NCBI GenBank assembly: GCA_948144175.1 | Contig: CANXME010002275.1 | Location: 5,018,501 to 5,082,500 of the forward strand | DNA: 64,000 nt | Origin: Closterium sp. NIES-65 | Taxonomy: Eukaryota > Streptophyta > Zygnematophyceae > Desmidiales > Closteriaceae | Direction of reading: 5' to 3' | Part shown: positions 27,723 through 40,300 of the stretch, in pieces | How positions within the stretch are numbered: position 1 is the first letter of the stretch | How the letters are laid out: every line of letters begins with the position of its first letter | Notes under the pieces: generated by a model | What the model was told of the DNA's origin: nothing | The model's input: the letters and a program-made list of their open reading frames with translations, nothing else | The model's database searches: none | Program-made: the position numbers and the translations under genes

Positions 27723-30148
27723 GTGATTGTGCCGGTTCACGCAATCGACCACACTCGGCCAAATAAGGAGGGTACCGCAGTAGACAGCCCTATACTGCTT
27801 AGTGGGAAAATTGGGACAGACTTGGTTAAAATCTTCGTAGACAGGGGAGCTAGCCACAGCCTCATCAACACTGCCACGGCACGGAAGCTGAAACTGCCAC
27901 TGCACAAATGCTTACCTGAGATCGACGCAGGACTGGTCGACGGCACGCCACTGGCGATACGGGAACGCGTAGACCCGGTTCGGATTCGATGCGGGGGTAA
28001 CTTCACGTTTAGCCAGGAAATGCTCGCGACGACCCTCGACAGAACTGACAAGTTACTTGGTCGGGATTGGTTGCGACGACACAATCCGTGAATTGACTGG
28101 ACGACGAGTGACTGCACCGTGCAAGTGAACTGTAACAACATCGCCTTACCTCGCTGGGGCTTGCCTGAGTCTTCGTCGGTGCGTGTCAGCGCGATCACAA
28201 TGAAGCGCGGCGTAGCGGTAGGAGCTGACGTGTATGCGATTGGCATTCGGGAAGCCGAAGCAGCAGACCAGGGAGGGGATTTACAGAAACTGCTTGCCGA
28301 CGTACCGGATGACTTGGCAGCACTCCTGAAGCAATACAGCGAGATATTTCCGGATGACCTACCAACGGGACTGCCACCTCAGCGACCGCACGACCACAGG
28401 ATAGAGTTAGAAGCGGGGGCACAACCGACAGTATAGCGACAATTTCGAGTGACCCAACCCGAACTGGACGAACTGAGGAAGCAGCTGAATTACCTGCTCG
28501 AGAAGGAATTCATTCGCCCTAGTTTGTCACCCTTCGCAGCACCGATACTGTTCACACCGAAAAAAGACAAGGGATTTCGCATGTGCATAGATTACAAAGC
28601 AATGAACAGGGTTACCATCAAATCCCGTTACCCCATCCCGCGAGCCGACAAACTGATCGACCAATTGGGCACAGCCTGGGTTTTCTCGAAAATCGACCTC
28701 CAAGGGGGTTACCACCAGATTCGTGTCAATTCGCCCGACTGCCCTAAGACCACATTTCGCACATGCTACGGATCCTTCGAATACACCGTCATGCCCTTCG
28801 GACTGACCAACGCCCCCGCCACTTTTCAAATGACCATGAACGAAGCTTTCCGCCCGCTTTTAGAAAAGTCTGTCATCGTATACCTGGACGACATACTGAT
28901 TTACAGCCCTGACAGAGCCCAGCACTTACATGACATTGAAGCAGTTTTTAAGATACTGAGTGAGAACCGCCTACTGACCAAAGCGCCTAAGTGTGAGTTT
29001 TTACAAGACCGACTGGAGTTTTTGGGACACGTTACTTGAGCTGTAGGAGTGGAAATAGACCTGAAAAAAATCGCGACGATTCAAGTGTGGTACGCGTCGA
29101 CCAACTTGACCGAGTTGCAGAGTTTTTTGGGGTTCGTCAACTACGTGCGCCGGTTCGTCCCCGACATGGCGAAGCTGACTGCCCCGCTGACAGACCTGCT
29201 CAGGAAGGGGGCTGAGTACACGTGGGGGGAGAAAGAGCAAGCTGCCTTCTCGGCCCTCAAAAACATTTTGTGCTCACCGCCCGTGCTTCACATCGCAGAT
29301 CCGCACCGTCCGTTCGAGCTCGTCACCGACGCAAGTGACATCGCTGTGGGAGATCTACTGTTGCAGGATTTTGGGAACGACCTCCAGCCAATCGCGTACG
29401 AGTCCCGCAAGCTGCACCCGCCCGAACGCAACTAACCGATACACGACCGCGAGATGTTGGCGATCGTGCACGCGTTCAAGGTTTGGCGATGTTACCTGAC
29501 TGGCGCCGACGTGACAGTACGGACAGACCACCGATCACTTCAGTACCTGCGTGCCCAACCAATTCTCAATCCGCGACAGATTCGCTGGTTGGACTGCCTC
29601 GAGTCCAACTTCCACTACACGGTTACGTACAAAAAAGGCGCATCCAACATCGTCGACGCACTCACCCGCCCTACCGCCCAACTCCATGCCAATCTACTCG
29701 CCCAAACCAACCCTCTATTCACAGGCCTATTCACCCACGGATACCGCACCAACCCATTTTTCACAACCGAAAATTCACAGCAATTGGCAAAAGCTAAAGG
29801 TTGACCTTCGAACCCTAGGGGTAACGACGCGGTGATGGTCGTCGTTGACAGGTTGACGAAGATGGCACATTTCGCTGCGTGCAAAAAGTCGATCTAAGCC
29901 AAGGAGACCGCTCGCCTGTTCATCGCAGCCGTTGTTCGCCTATACGGGATACCAGCAGCGATTATCAGCGGTAGGGACACGAAGTTCACTAGCAATTTTC
30001 GGAAGAACCTCTGGGAGCTGTTCGGGACACGGCTACAGTTCAGCTTGTTGTACCACCCCGAGACCGACGGTCAAACGGAACGGACGAATCCGACGATGGA
30101 GCAGTTGATTCGTGCCACGTGCAACGACCCGACCACTTGAGAGCAGCA
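27723..30148 (+). pseudogene. Gypsy Pol remnant (protease, RT, RNase H, partial integrase)
   Basis: Replication polyprotein of the gypsy element, read in one frame for most of its length. The protease box reads VDRGASHSL, with Arg replacing the usual Ser/Thr of D-S/T-G. Reverse transcriptase holds the SKIDLQGGYHQIR block and the YLDDILIYS active site near 28880. RNase H begins near 29330 (TDASD). Integrase is represented by VVVDRLTKMAHF (about 29835) to the YHPETDGQTERTN block (about 30050). In-frame stops are at 28089, 28434, 29037, 29433, 29802, near 29895 and near 30138. The integrase N-terminal zinc finger is missing between RNase H and 29823, an internal deletion. Confidence 0.9.
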
Positions 30149-30273
30149 TGTCAAACTCATATGTTATAGTCTGTGTAAGCTGTAGTGGGGTAGACAATAT
30201 GGGGTACAACATTTCTAGGTTTTCCTATATGTACCCACCTCTTTCCTAGTTGATTCATTCCTCATTCCCCACA
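30149..30273 (+). repeat. 5' LTR of copia B (125 bp)
   Basis: Starts TGTCAAACTCATATG and ends TTCCCCACA. It is followed at 30274 by TGGTATAGAGC, a primer-binding site of the initiator-tRNA-Met type shared (with small changes) by all copia elements here. Sequence is related to, but distinct from, the D and G LTRs. Confidence 0.87.
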
Positions 30274-31274
30274 TGGTATAGAGCAGGTTCCCTCGTGGGA
30301 ACGCTTCTCAGGGCCCACCACTGAACTCAACTTTTTTTTCCTGCCCGAGGCGCGCCCCGTAGGCCGCCCTCACGTTGCGCCCTCCTAGAGGCCCCTCGCG
30401 CCACCCTTAGCGGCCCCGTCGCCGTCCTTTGCAGCCCCGTCGCCCCCCCCTCTAGGCCCCTCACGACCCCTTTGCGGCCCCGTTGCCGCCCCTCTAGGCC
30501 CCGTCGCCGACCCTCTAGGCCCCTCGCGGCCCCTTCACGGCCCTATCGCCGCCCCTTTAGGCCCCGTCGCCGCCCCTCTAGGCCCCTTCGCAGCCCCGTC
30601 GCCGCCCCTCTAGGCCCCGTCGCCGCCCCTCTAGGCCCCTCGCGGCCCCTTCAAGGCCCCGTCGCCGCCCCTCTTGGCCCCTCGCGGCCCCTTCACGGTC
30701 CCATCGCCGCCCCTAGCGGCCTCGTCGCTGCCCGTATCGGCCCAATCGCCGCCCCTCGCGGCCACGTCGCCGCCCTTCGCGGCCCCATCGCCGCCCCCAA
30801 GCGGCCCCGTCGCCGCTCTTCGCGGCCCCGTCGCCGCCTCTAGCGGCCCCCGTCGCCGCCCTTCACGGCCCCGTCGCCGCCATTACCGGCCCGGTCGCCG
30901 CCCTTCACGGCCCCTTCACCGCTGAGCCGCCCAGCAGCCAAGCAGCCGAGCAGCCGAGCTGCCGAGCCGCCCAGCAACCGAGCCGCCGAGCCGCCCAGCA
31001 GCCGAGCCGCCCAACAGCCGAGCCGCCGAGCCACCCAGCACCCGAGCCGCCGAGCCGCCGAGCACCCGAGCCGCCGAGCACCCGAGCCGCCGAGCCGCCC
31101 AGCAGTCGAATCGCTGAGCCGCCCTGTAGCCGAGCCGCCGAGCCGCCCTACCGTCGAGCCGCTACTGTCACTGCCGAGCCGCTGCCACCGCGGTCACAGC
31201 CTTGTTCCTACCGACGCGCCCCGGCCCTACTCACTCGGACTGGTGAGATCACTCCTTGCTAGACCACTGCTGTC
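30274..31274 (+). repeat. GC-rich leader of copia B with minisatellite
   Basis: Untranslated leader between primer-binding site and Gag. 30340-30920 is a CCCCGTCGCCGCCCCTCTAGG-type repeat (units about 20-30 bases), and 30930-31160 is a GAGCCGCC-type nine-base repeat (CCGAGCCGCCGAGCC). Both are unlike the coding part. Comparable but different leaders are found in D, E and G. Confidence 0.85.
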
Positions 31275-34200
31275 ATGGCTACCCCCAGTGTCCTTACCTT
31301 TGATGCTGAGGGTCGTGCTATTGACTTTGAGGTCTGGGTTGACGACCTCCAGCTTTTCCTACAGTCCGATAGGGCAAACGGACTCTCCTTGTTCGATCTC
31401 ACCTCTGGTGCCTTTCCTGCCCCGCCTACTGATGCTGACAGCACTGTTCGCTCACAGTAGGCCACACGCGATGTGGCTGCCCGTCTTGCTGTGCGTCGCC
31501 ACTTACCAACCACTGAGCGTGCGCACTCTAGTCAGTACAAGAGTGCTAAGACCTTGTACGACGCTGTAGTTGCACGCTACTCTTCCCCTGCCACTCCTGC
31601 CCTTAGCCGCCTCATGCTGCCGTACCTGTTCCCTGACCTTGCTGCCTTTCCCACAGTCGCTGACCTCATTACGCACCTTCGCACTAGTGACACTCGCTAC
31701 CGCGCTGCGCTTCCTGCTGAGTTCTGTGCCAAGAACCCCACCCCCATGTACATCACCCTCTACTACATAGTCACCCGACTCCTAAACTCCCTTCGCTTAG
31801 TCAGGGACCACTTCTTCTCAGTTTGCCCCACCACTCTCACCGTTGACCTCCTCGAGGAGCGCCTCCTAGCAGCAGAGAAGAGCATAGTCGTTGTAGGAGC
31901 CTCTCGTGGTGACCCTCGCACCCCCGTCTTTCAGGGGTGTTCCCCCTCCCCCCTCTTGCCCTCTATTGCTTCTGCTGCTGCGGCCGACCTCGTTGGCTTT
32001 GAGTCGGTCGGCGCTGCGTCTGCCCCTAGCGGGAGACCCCGCACCGGCAAGGGCAAGGGGGGCAAGGGCGCTAGAGGGGCTGGCGGGGGCGGTGGAGGTG
32101 GTGGTGGAGGCAGTAGAGGGGGTGGGGGTGGTGGTGGGAGTGGTGGCGGGGGTGGAGGTGTAGGTGGCGGCAGTGGAGGCGGAGGAGGCGACGGCGGTGG
32201 CAGAGGGAGCAGAGGTGGCAAAGGCGGCGGAGGTGGCGGAGGCGGCGGTGGCAGCGGCGGAGCTGGTCGTGGCTCTGTGCAGAGGAGTGGTTCCGGTGGT
32301 GGTCCGCGCCAACAGGAGCAGCGCACTTGTGAGACCCCGTCCCACCAGCAACTTCGTGATTGGTACACTGGGCATCAGCGAGGTGGGGGTACTGGTCACT
32401 GCTCCTCCGTCCTTCGTACCGGCGACCGCGCTGGTGAGCAGTGCGGGGGCTCGCACTCCACCCAGCGCTGCTTTGGCCGCCTGACGGACGCGTGGCGTCA
32501 CCAGTTCCCTGACGCCACTGAGATCCCTTGCTAGGGAGAGCTGTCTAGGGCGGGGGTTGCTATCTTTGATCTTGATTATGATGCTATTCTTGCTGCCATG
32601 TATGCTATGTCTACTAGTGATGAGGGTGACTGTTACCTGTGTGTTCCGCCTGACCCGAGAATTGAGGCTGCTGCTCTAGGTGCTGGTGAGGCTGCTGCTC
32701 TAGGTGCTAGTGCGTCTGCTGCCCCAAGTGCTGGTGAGGGCTCTCTCAGGTACCACGTCGGCTCAGGCCTTATACACCTTCACCCTTGACTCGGGTGCTT
32801 CCCGCTCCTTCTTTCGAGACCGCACCACGCTTACGCCACTTAGTCGGCCGGTTGCGGTCTCCCTGGCGGACCCCTCTGGGGATCCTGTCCTTCCTTGCTT
32901 CTCCACTGTCTTGCCGTGTTCGGCAGCCCCCTCTGGTACCCTGTCCGGTCTCTACCTCCCCTCGTTCTCTACGAACTTGGTGAGTGGAGCTGATCTACAA
33001 GATAGGGTTGACCAGTTCACTCTTGCGAGTCAGCGGGTGACCCACTGCACGTGTGCTCGGACGCGCCGACACTTGGCCACGTTTACCCGTCGGCCGGGGT
33101 CGAGCCTCTACACACTGACTACTGAGTCTCCTCCGATTGCTGAGTCTGGTCAGGTAGCTGCATCGAGTAAGGTGTTTGCTGCAGCGTCCAGGTTTGGTCC
33201 TGAGTCTGCTCCCTGCTCGTGTCGTCTCCTGTCCCACCAGACTCTCCTTTGGCACCACCGCCTTGGTCACCCCTCCCTGCCTCGTCTCCGAGGCATGGCT
33301 TCCCTATGTCCTTCTCTATGGTCTCCCCCGGTCCCTCCCTCCCCTCCCTCTGGGGCCTGCCCCTACCTGCATTCCCTGCGTCGAGGGGCGGCAGCGCGCC
33401 GCCCCTCACTCCTCCGAGTTTCCTCTGACAGAGGCTCCGCTGCAGACTATTCACATGGACATGTGGGGCCCCGCCCGCGTCCGTGGCTAGGGTCAAGAGT
33501 GTTACTTCCTGTTGGTGGTTGACGACTCCTCGCATTACACCACGGTGTTCCCCTTGCGCCGCAAGGGTTACGTCACTGAGGTGTTGATCGACTGGATCCG
33601 CGCAGCTCGTCTCCACCTCAGAGAGAGTTTCGGCTCGGACTTTCCTGTTCTGCGTCTGCACTCTGACAGAGGCGAAGAGTTTTCCTCTGCCCGTCTGGGA
33701 GCCTTCTCTCGTGCACAGGGCATCCGCCAGACCTTCACTCTTCCGGCCTCTCCACAGCAAAATGGGATAGCTAAGCGCCGCATTGGCATGGTCATGGACG
33801 TCGCTCGTACGTCCATGATCCATGCGGCTGCCCCCCATTTTCTGTGGCCGTTTGCGGTTCAGTACGCAGCGCATCAGCTCAACCTTCAGCCCCGGGTCTC
33901 CTTGCCAGAGACCTCCCCCACCTTGCGGTGGACGGGGAAGGTTGGCGATGCGTCTGCGTTTCGGGTCTGGGTATCTCGTGCGTTTTTCCGCGACTTGTTT
34001 GCGAACAAGGTGTCCCCCCGTGCTGTTCCCTGCGTCTTCCTTGGCTTCCCCCCTGACACGCCTAGGTGGCAGTTTTACCACCCCACCTCGCGCTGTGTTC
34101 TGTCCTACCAGGTTGTCACCTTTGACGAGTCGGTGCCTTACTATCATCTCTTCCCCTACCGCACTGCACCCCTCCCCCCGCCGGCGCTATTCCTTGCGCC

Positions 34201-34957
34201 AGGTCCTCACCCGGTAGACCCCCTCCCCCCTCAGGGTCGTGCCCCATCACGTGTGTCCCAGGTAGACGCAGTCAAGCCTGTCGAGGTAGCTGTTGACTCT
34301 GGTGCTGCTAGAGGTGCTGAGCCTGCGGGTGCCGGGTCTGGAGGTGCTGAGCCTGGTGGTGTGGAGCCTAGGGGTGCTGAGCCTGGGGGTGCTGAGTCTG
34401 GGGGTGCTGAGCCTGGGGGTGCTGAGCCTGGGGGTGCTGAGCCTGGGGGTACGGAGCTTGGGGGTGTTGGGTCTACTCGTGTGGCCTGTCGCGGTGCTTC
34501 GTCGAGGCGGGAGCTACTCTCTCCCCAGGAGCCGCGCAAGTGGTTTGCCCGGCGCTGGAGCCGTGCTGCTAGAGCTGGAGGTGCTACTGTTGCTGCTGGT
34601 CCTGGAGGTGCTCGTACTGGCAGTACTGAAGCTGCAAGGACTGGGGGTGCTACTGGGGCTGCTGGAGCTGGTCCTGCTGGACGTACTGCTAGAGCTGCTG
34701 GCGGTACTGGAGCTAACAGTCCTGCTGGAGCTAGGGTTGCTAGAGCTGCTGGAGCTGGAGCTGCTGGGGGTGTGGGCGCTGTTGGTACTGCTGGCGCTGG
34801 TGCTTCTGAGGGTGCTGGGGTTGGCGCTGTTGGAGCTGGAGGTACTACTGGCGCTGGTGCTGCCGCTGGGGGTACTGGTACTGTCCGTGTTGGTTCTGGA
34901 GGCGCTGCACGGCCGCGGCCGTACTTCGTTCCGCTCCTTGAGCAGGTTCTTGGTCTC
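31275..34957 (+). pseudogene. copia B Gag-protease-integrase remnant
   Basis: The Gag start MATPSVLTFDAEGRAIDFEV is conserved with E and G. Gag contains a glycine run of about 70 residues (about 32080-32270). The protease box DSGASRSFF is near 32795 and the integrase core covers about 33450-34150. Defects relative to copia G are TAG at 31458 (Trp), TAG at 32532 (Trp), a frame change near 32760, a frame change near 33300 and TAG at 33488 (Gln). The integrase and linker from 33512 to 34957 are open. RT and RNase H are lost at the inversion junction. Confidence 0.9.
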
Positions 34958-37225
34958 CCAAGAAGCGTCTGAGTGCCGAGAGAGAACAAGTGAGCTCCCT
35001 CCTCCAAGCACGAGCCCCATGCTCAATGTATTGCACAAGTAGCGCAACACCCTCTTTGCAGCATCCCAGTGCACCTTTTGGTGCCTGTCAGGAGCTGCGT
35101 AGCGGGCCAGAAGGCCAAGAGGGTATGCTAGGTTAGGACGAGTGCAAGTCTCTTCTGCAGCTCCGTCTTCACGTGGGCGAGAGCCTCAGTGTCAGCAGTG
35201 GCAAAGACCAAGTCGTCGACGTACACGAGGATGTAGAACGGTGGCAGCGAAGTGTCCGTGCGTAGAAACAACGACGGGTCAACATTAGAAGGAGCGAACC
35301 CAAGTGCCGCAAGAGTAGTCCTCAGTATGTCATGCCACTCACGTGATGCCTGGCGGAGACCGTAGACTGGCCGCCGGAGGCTCCACTGGGTTTCAGGAGG
35401 AAACGACCCAGTGAAGCCTGGAGGGCGGCGCAGCCAGATCTCCTCGTGCAGACTGCCTTGCAAGAAAGCTGTGCTGAAGTCAAGAGAGTGCAGTTCGTAG
35501 TCACGCTGAGCAGCAACGTGCAACAGTACCCAAAGAGTGGTCATCTTCAGGGTGGGGGAGAAGGTCTGAAAGAAGTCTACTCCCTCTCGCTGACTAAAGC
35601 CTCGAGCAACGTAACGAGCCTTGAAGACAGGCGGAGAACCCGGCGGCCGCTTCACCCTGAAAATCCACATGCCACTGACGATGTTCACCCCAGGTGGGGG
35701 AACCTCGTCGACGTAGGTGCCTGTGGACTTCTAGGAAGCCATCTCTGTGTCCATGGCTGACTGCCACTGTGAGGAGTAGGGACCCTCGATCACCTCAACG
35801 TATGATCGAGGAGTCGGGATGTTTGGTGCATCCGGGTCTCCCTCAGGGGCAATCAGCATGGACACGAGATGGGGCGCAGCGGCTGCAAGACACTCAAGGT
35901 CCTCCTGTCTGTCCTCAAGGACGTCCGTGCTTAGAGCACACTCACCCTCGACGGACGGAAGCCAAATAGACTCAGACTCAGCAACAAGACTGGCAGCGTA
36001 GTCTAGACGACAGCAAGCAGCAAAGTCGACAAGCTCAGCAACTAGGGCAGACGTAGCAGCAGACTCAAAGGAAGGGTCAGTGACAGTAGGACTGGCAGCA
36101 CGAACGGAGTCAGACTCCGGGTCAGCAAGGGCAGGAAGAGAGGACGGGGGAGGAGAGGGTAGAGGGACACGCTGTGGAGCAGTGGAGGGACGTAGTGACA
36201 TCCATTGTGTGCCAGGGACAGGTGGTGTACGCTCAGGTGGTACACGGCGACTAGCACAAGCAGTACGAACAGGTGACACCGGATGGGACACAGGCGACAC
36301 AGGACGAGACTCAGGCTCACAACGCTATGTAAGACCGCCTGTAGGACCAGTGTAGGGAGGAGGACCAGGAAGCGGCGAGGCACGTGGTAGCTGTGACTAC
36401 GAGTGGACAGGCGGAGGACACTCTACGGAGGAGGGAGGACTAGTAGGAGGCAGCTGACCAAGAACTTGTTGAAGGAGTGGAACGAAGTTCGGTCGCGGCC
36501 GTGAAGTGCCCCCAGAAGCAGCAGAGACAGCACCTGAACCTCCAGCAGCTCCAGCAGACCCTCCAGCAGCTCTAGCACCACCTCCAGCACCTCCAGTGCC
36601 TCTAGCGGCTCCGGCAGAATCGTCAGCACCTCCAGCAGCACCAGCAGCACCGTCAGGAGCTCCAGGACCTCCAACAGCGATAGCGTCTCCAACGCGCGGT
36701 ACCTCACCACCAGAAGCTCCACTCCGAAGGCTGCAGCAACAAGCGTACTACTCATGTAGCCGCTGAGGGGAGGGAGGCTCCGGCTGCGACACGGCACCCG
36801 CAGGACGACTAGCCCCAGCTCCAAAAGCCCCACGACGAAGGCTGCAACACAGGGAGTACCACTCACGCAGCTGCTATGAAGAAGGAGCGTCAGCAGGCGC
36901 AGCACGGTTAGTCTCAAAACCCCCAGCCTCAGTCCCTCGAGGCACAACACCCCCAGTCGCAGCACCTCCAGGCTCAGCACCTACAGTCTCCGCACCCGCA
37001 GACTCAGCACCCCAAGACTCAGCACCCCCAGTCTCCGCACCCCCAGACTTAGCACCCCCAATCTCCGCACCCGCAGTCTCAGCACCCCCACGCTCAGCAC
37101 GCTCAATACCTCGCATAGGACCAGAGTCAACAGCTACCTCGACAGGCTCGACCGGGTCTACCTGGGAAACACCTGAGGGAGCAGCATCCCGCGGAGGTAG
37201 GGGGTCTACCGAAGCAGCACTTGGC
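34958..37225 (-). pseudogene. copia E linker, reverse transcriptase and partial RNase H
   Basis: RT runs from MWIFRVKRPPGS (about 35672) to the YVDD box (about 35220) and LQKR (35140). About 95 codons normally joining RT to RNase H are deleted there, because the sequence jumps straight to CTRPNLAYPLGLLARY. The RNase H-proximal DAAKRVLRYLCNTLSMGL block ends at DASW, where the element meets copia B. A TAG at about 35731 replaces Trp in MASWKST. The upstream linker (35740-37225) is Pro/Ala/Ser-rich with several frame changes. Confidence 0.88.
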
Positions 37226-37356
37226 TGTGAGAATTGAAACGAGAATGGATGAACTATGAAAGAAGTGAGTACAAATATGAAACCCTAATTGGTTGTACCC
37301 CCTATGGGATACCCCACTATAGCCTACACAACAGCATAAGCTATAATGTTCTGACA
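37226..37356 (-). repeat. 3' LTR of copia D
   Basis: 131 bp, TGTGAGAATTG to TTCTGACA on the + strand. Next to it at 37357-37380 is the polypurine-type tract (minus strand GCCTATGGGGGTG). Confidence 0.93.
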
Positions 37357-37399
37357 CACCCCCATAGGCAAAGTGGGGGAGAACAAGGGGTCACAAGAC

Positions 37400-40300
37400 C
37401 AGTCAAGCAAAGCAAAGCAAAGCAAGCTCAGGGTGGATCACAAAGTCACCACACAGTCCGAGCACAGGGTCAAGGCCACACGGCCAGTTCACATGCAAGA
37501 GTACACACATATATATAAAGCTAGACAAGCAAGAGCACGTATATATATATGTGAGAGTACTAGTAAGGTCAAGAGGAAAGCAAGTGAGGCAAGACGGGCA
37601 CAAGACCCAGCTGAGTGCAGAAGCGCTGATGATCACAAGGCGCAAGTGCCTTGGTGAAGACATCAACAGTGTTGGCCTCAGAGGCCACGTACGCAAGCCG
37701 CAACTGTCCACGCTGCTGTAGCTCACGAGCAAGGAAGTAGCGGAGAGCAATGTGCTTTGTTCTGTGCTCTAGTCGCTGCTCTCAACACAAGGCCAGCATG
37801 GCCTTGTTGTCTACGTAATGGACTGGAGGAGAACAAGGCGGCTCTCCAAGGTCGGTCAGAAGGTAGGTGAGCCAGCGAAGCTCTTGTGCAGCCATGGCCC
37901 CGGCGTAGATCTCAGCCTCACAACTGGAGCCAAGAACAGAAGACGAGCGAGTAGCCCGCCACGAAACAGAGCCGGAACCAAGGCTGAAGGTGTAACCCTG
38001 TGACGACCGCTGTATAGCCTGGTCCTCAGCCCAAGAAGCGTCCGCGTGCCCAGTGAGGACCACTGGACTCTGCCCTCCAAGCACAAGCCCCATGCCCGAC
38101 GTACTGCACAGGTAGCGCAACACCCTCTTTGCTGCAGCCATGTGCTCTGGTCGGTGTCTCCCAGGAGCAACATAGCGTGCGAGAATGCTAAGAGGGTATG
38201 CAAGGTCAGGTTGTGTGCAGGTCATCAGGTACATGAGGCAGCCAACAAGCTCTGCATACGGGCCACTCGACTCTACGGACTCATCCGAAGGCAGAGCTGA
38301 GAGCGAGTGGCGAGTAGGCAGAGGAGTGGCCTGAGGCGAGGAGTACGTGAAGCCGAAGCGCTGAAGGACCTGCTGCACCATGTGTGACTGAGTCAGGGTA
38401 ATGGTGCGGCGTGCTCTATCCCGGGTGATCTGCAAGCCAAGGTAGCTGCGCAGTTCACCCAGGTCTGTGCACGTGTGTCTCTTCTGCAGTTCGAACTTCA
38501 CGTAGGCGAGTCCAGCAGTGTTAGCTGCGGCAAAGACCAAGTCGTCGACGTACACAAGGATGTAGAACGGCGGCAAAGAGGTGTCGGTGCGCAGAAACAG
38601 CGACGGGTCGGCAGTAGAAGGAGCAAACCCAAGAGCCGCAAGCGTAGTCCTTAGTGTGTCGTGCCACTCACGCGGTGCCTAGCGGAGACCGTAGACTGGA
38701 TGCCAGAGACTCCACTGGGTACCAGGAGGGAAAGTCCCAGTGAAGCCAGGTGGGCGACGCAGCCAGATCTCCTCGTGCAGGCTGCCCTGCAAGAAAGTTG
38801 TGCTGAAGTCAAGAGAGTGCAGCTCGTAGTCACGGTGAGCAGCAACGTGCAGCAGTACCCGAAGAGTGGTCATCTTCGGGGTGGGGGAGAAGGTCTGAAA
38901 GTAGTCAACTCCCTGCCGGTGACTGAAGCCACGAGCCACGTAACGCGCCTTGAAGATAGGCGGAGAACCCGGCGGCCGCTTCACCCTGAAGATCCACATG
39001 CCACTGATGATGTTCGCCCCAGGAGGGGGGACAGCGTCAACGTAGGTGCCTGTGGACTTCCAGGAAGCCATCTCTGCATCCATAGCTGCCTGCCACTGAG
39101 AGGAGTAGGGATCCTCTATCGCCTCCGCGTAAGAGCGCGGAGTCGGGATGTCAAGTGCATCCGGGTCTCCCTCAGGGGTAAGCAGTACGGACACGAGATG
39201 AGGTGAAGCAGCTGCCAGACACTGGAACTCCTCCTGCGTGTCCTCAAGGACGTCCGTGCCAAGGGCACACTCACCCCCGACGGATGGAGGACAGACAGAC
39301 TCAGACTCAGCGACAAGACTAGCAGCGTAGTCTAAGCGACAGCGAGCAGCAAAGTCAAGGAGCTCAGTAACGAGAGCAGACGCAGCAGTAGACTCTAAAG
39401 AAGGGTGAGTGACAACAGTAGCAAGGAGACGGGTGACAGTAGGACTGGCAGCACGAAGAGAGTCCGACTCCGGGTCGGCAAGAGCAAGAAGAGAGGACTC
39501 AGGAGGAGAAGGCAAAGGGGCACGCAGAGGAGCAGTGGACGGACACAGAGACATTCGGTGCGTGCCAGGGACAGGAGGAGGACGTTGACGCGAACCGCAA
39601 CCACTAGTGCGAGTAGCACGGACAGGCGACGCAGGGCGAGACGCAGGCTCACGACGCTCAGCCAGACCTCCAGTAGGACCTGTGTAGGGAGAAAGAGCAG
39701 GCAAAGGGGAGGTAGGCTGCAACTGTAGCTGGGACGGGACAGGCTGTGGACACTCTAAGGGAGGAGGAGGACCAGTAGAAGGTGGAAGACCAAGAACCTG
39801 CTGCAGGAGTGGAACGAAGTACGGTCGAGGCCGCGTGGCGACACCAAAAGCAACAGGGACAGCACCAGAACCCTCAGCAGGAGCACCCGCTCCAGGAGCA
39901 CTAGGAGCACCCCCAGCAGGACAGCCAGCGGTAGTCGTAGCGCCAACACCCTCAGCAGCACCAGCTCCAATCGACCCCACAGGTCCAGCAGCTCCAGTGC
40001 TCCCTGTACGACCACCTCCGGGACCCGCGACAACAGCACCCTCAGTAGCCGACGAAACTCCAGCACCAGCAGCACGGCTCCAGCGCCGGGCAAACCACTC
40101 GCGCAGCTCCTGTTGAGAGAGTGGCTCCCGGGGAGACGTAGCACCCGGAGAACCTCCAGGCGGAGCACCTCTAGTAGGAGCACCCGCTCTAGCAGCACCT
40201 CCAGGAGCTCCAGAACCTCCAGCAGCAACAGGAGCACCCCCAGCAGGACCGCCAGTGGTAATCTCAGCGCCAACACCCTCAGCAGCACCAACTCCAGCCG

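Larger units (their letters stand above)
26494..30148 (+). mobile_element. Ty3/gypsy retrotransposon, 3' truncated and degenerate
   Basis: Gag with zinc knuckle, aspartic protease, reverse transcriptase, RNase H, then integrase: the Ty3/gypsy order. The element is cut at 30148 by the 5' LTR of copia B. No gypsy sequence is seen beyond copia E at 48279, so its 3' end was lost or displaced. No LTR pair can be shown. Confidence 0.9.
30149..34957 (+). mobile_element. Ty1/copia element B, 3' truncated
   Basis: 5' LTR, primer-binding site, GC-rich leader, Gag, protease and integrase in order, then an abrupt end in the linker after the segment RPYFVPLLEQVLGLP. The continuing sequence is copia E in the opposite orientation. 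The element sits inside the gypsy integrase. Its 3' half and second LTR are absent. Confidence 0.92.

Noticed and set aside
33119-34147. 342-codon minus-strand frame opposite copia B integrase
   Set aside because: Antisense shadow of a conserved integrase frame; no homology of its own.
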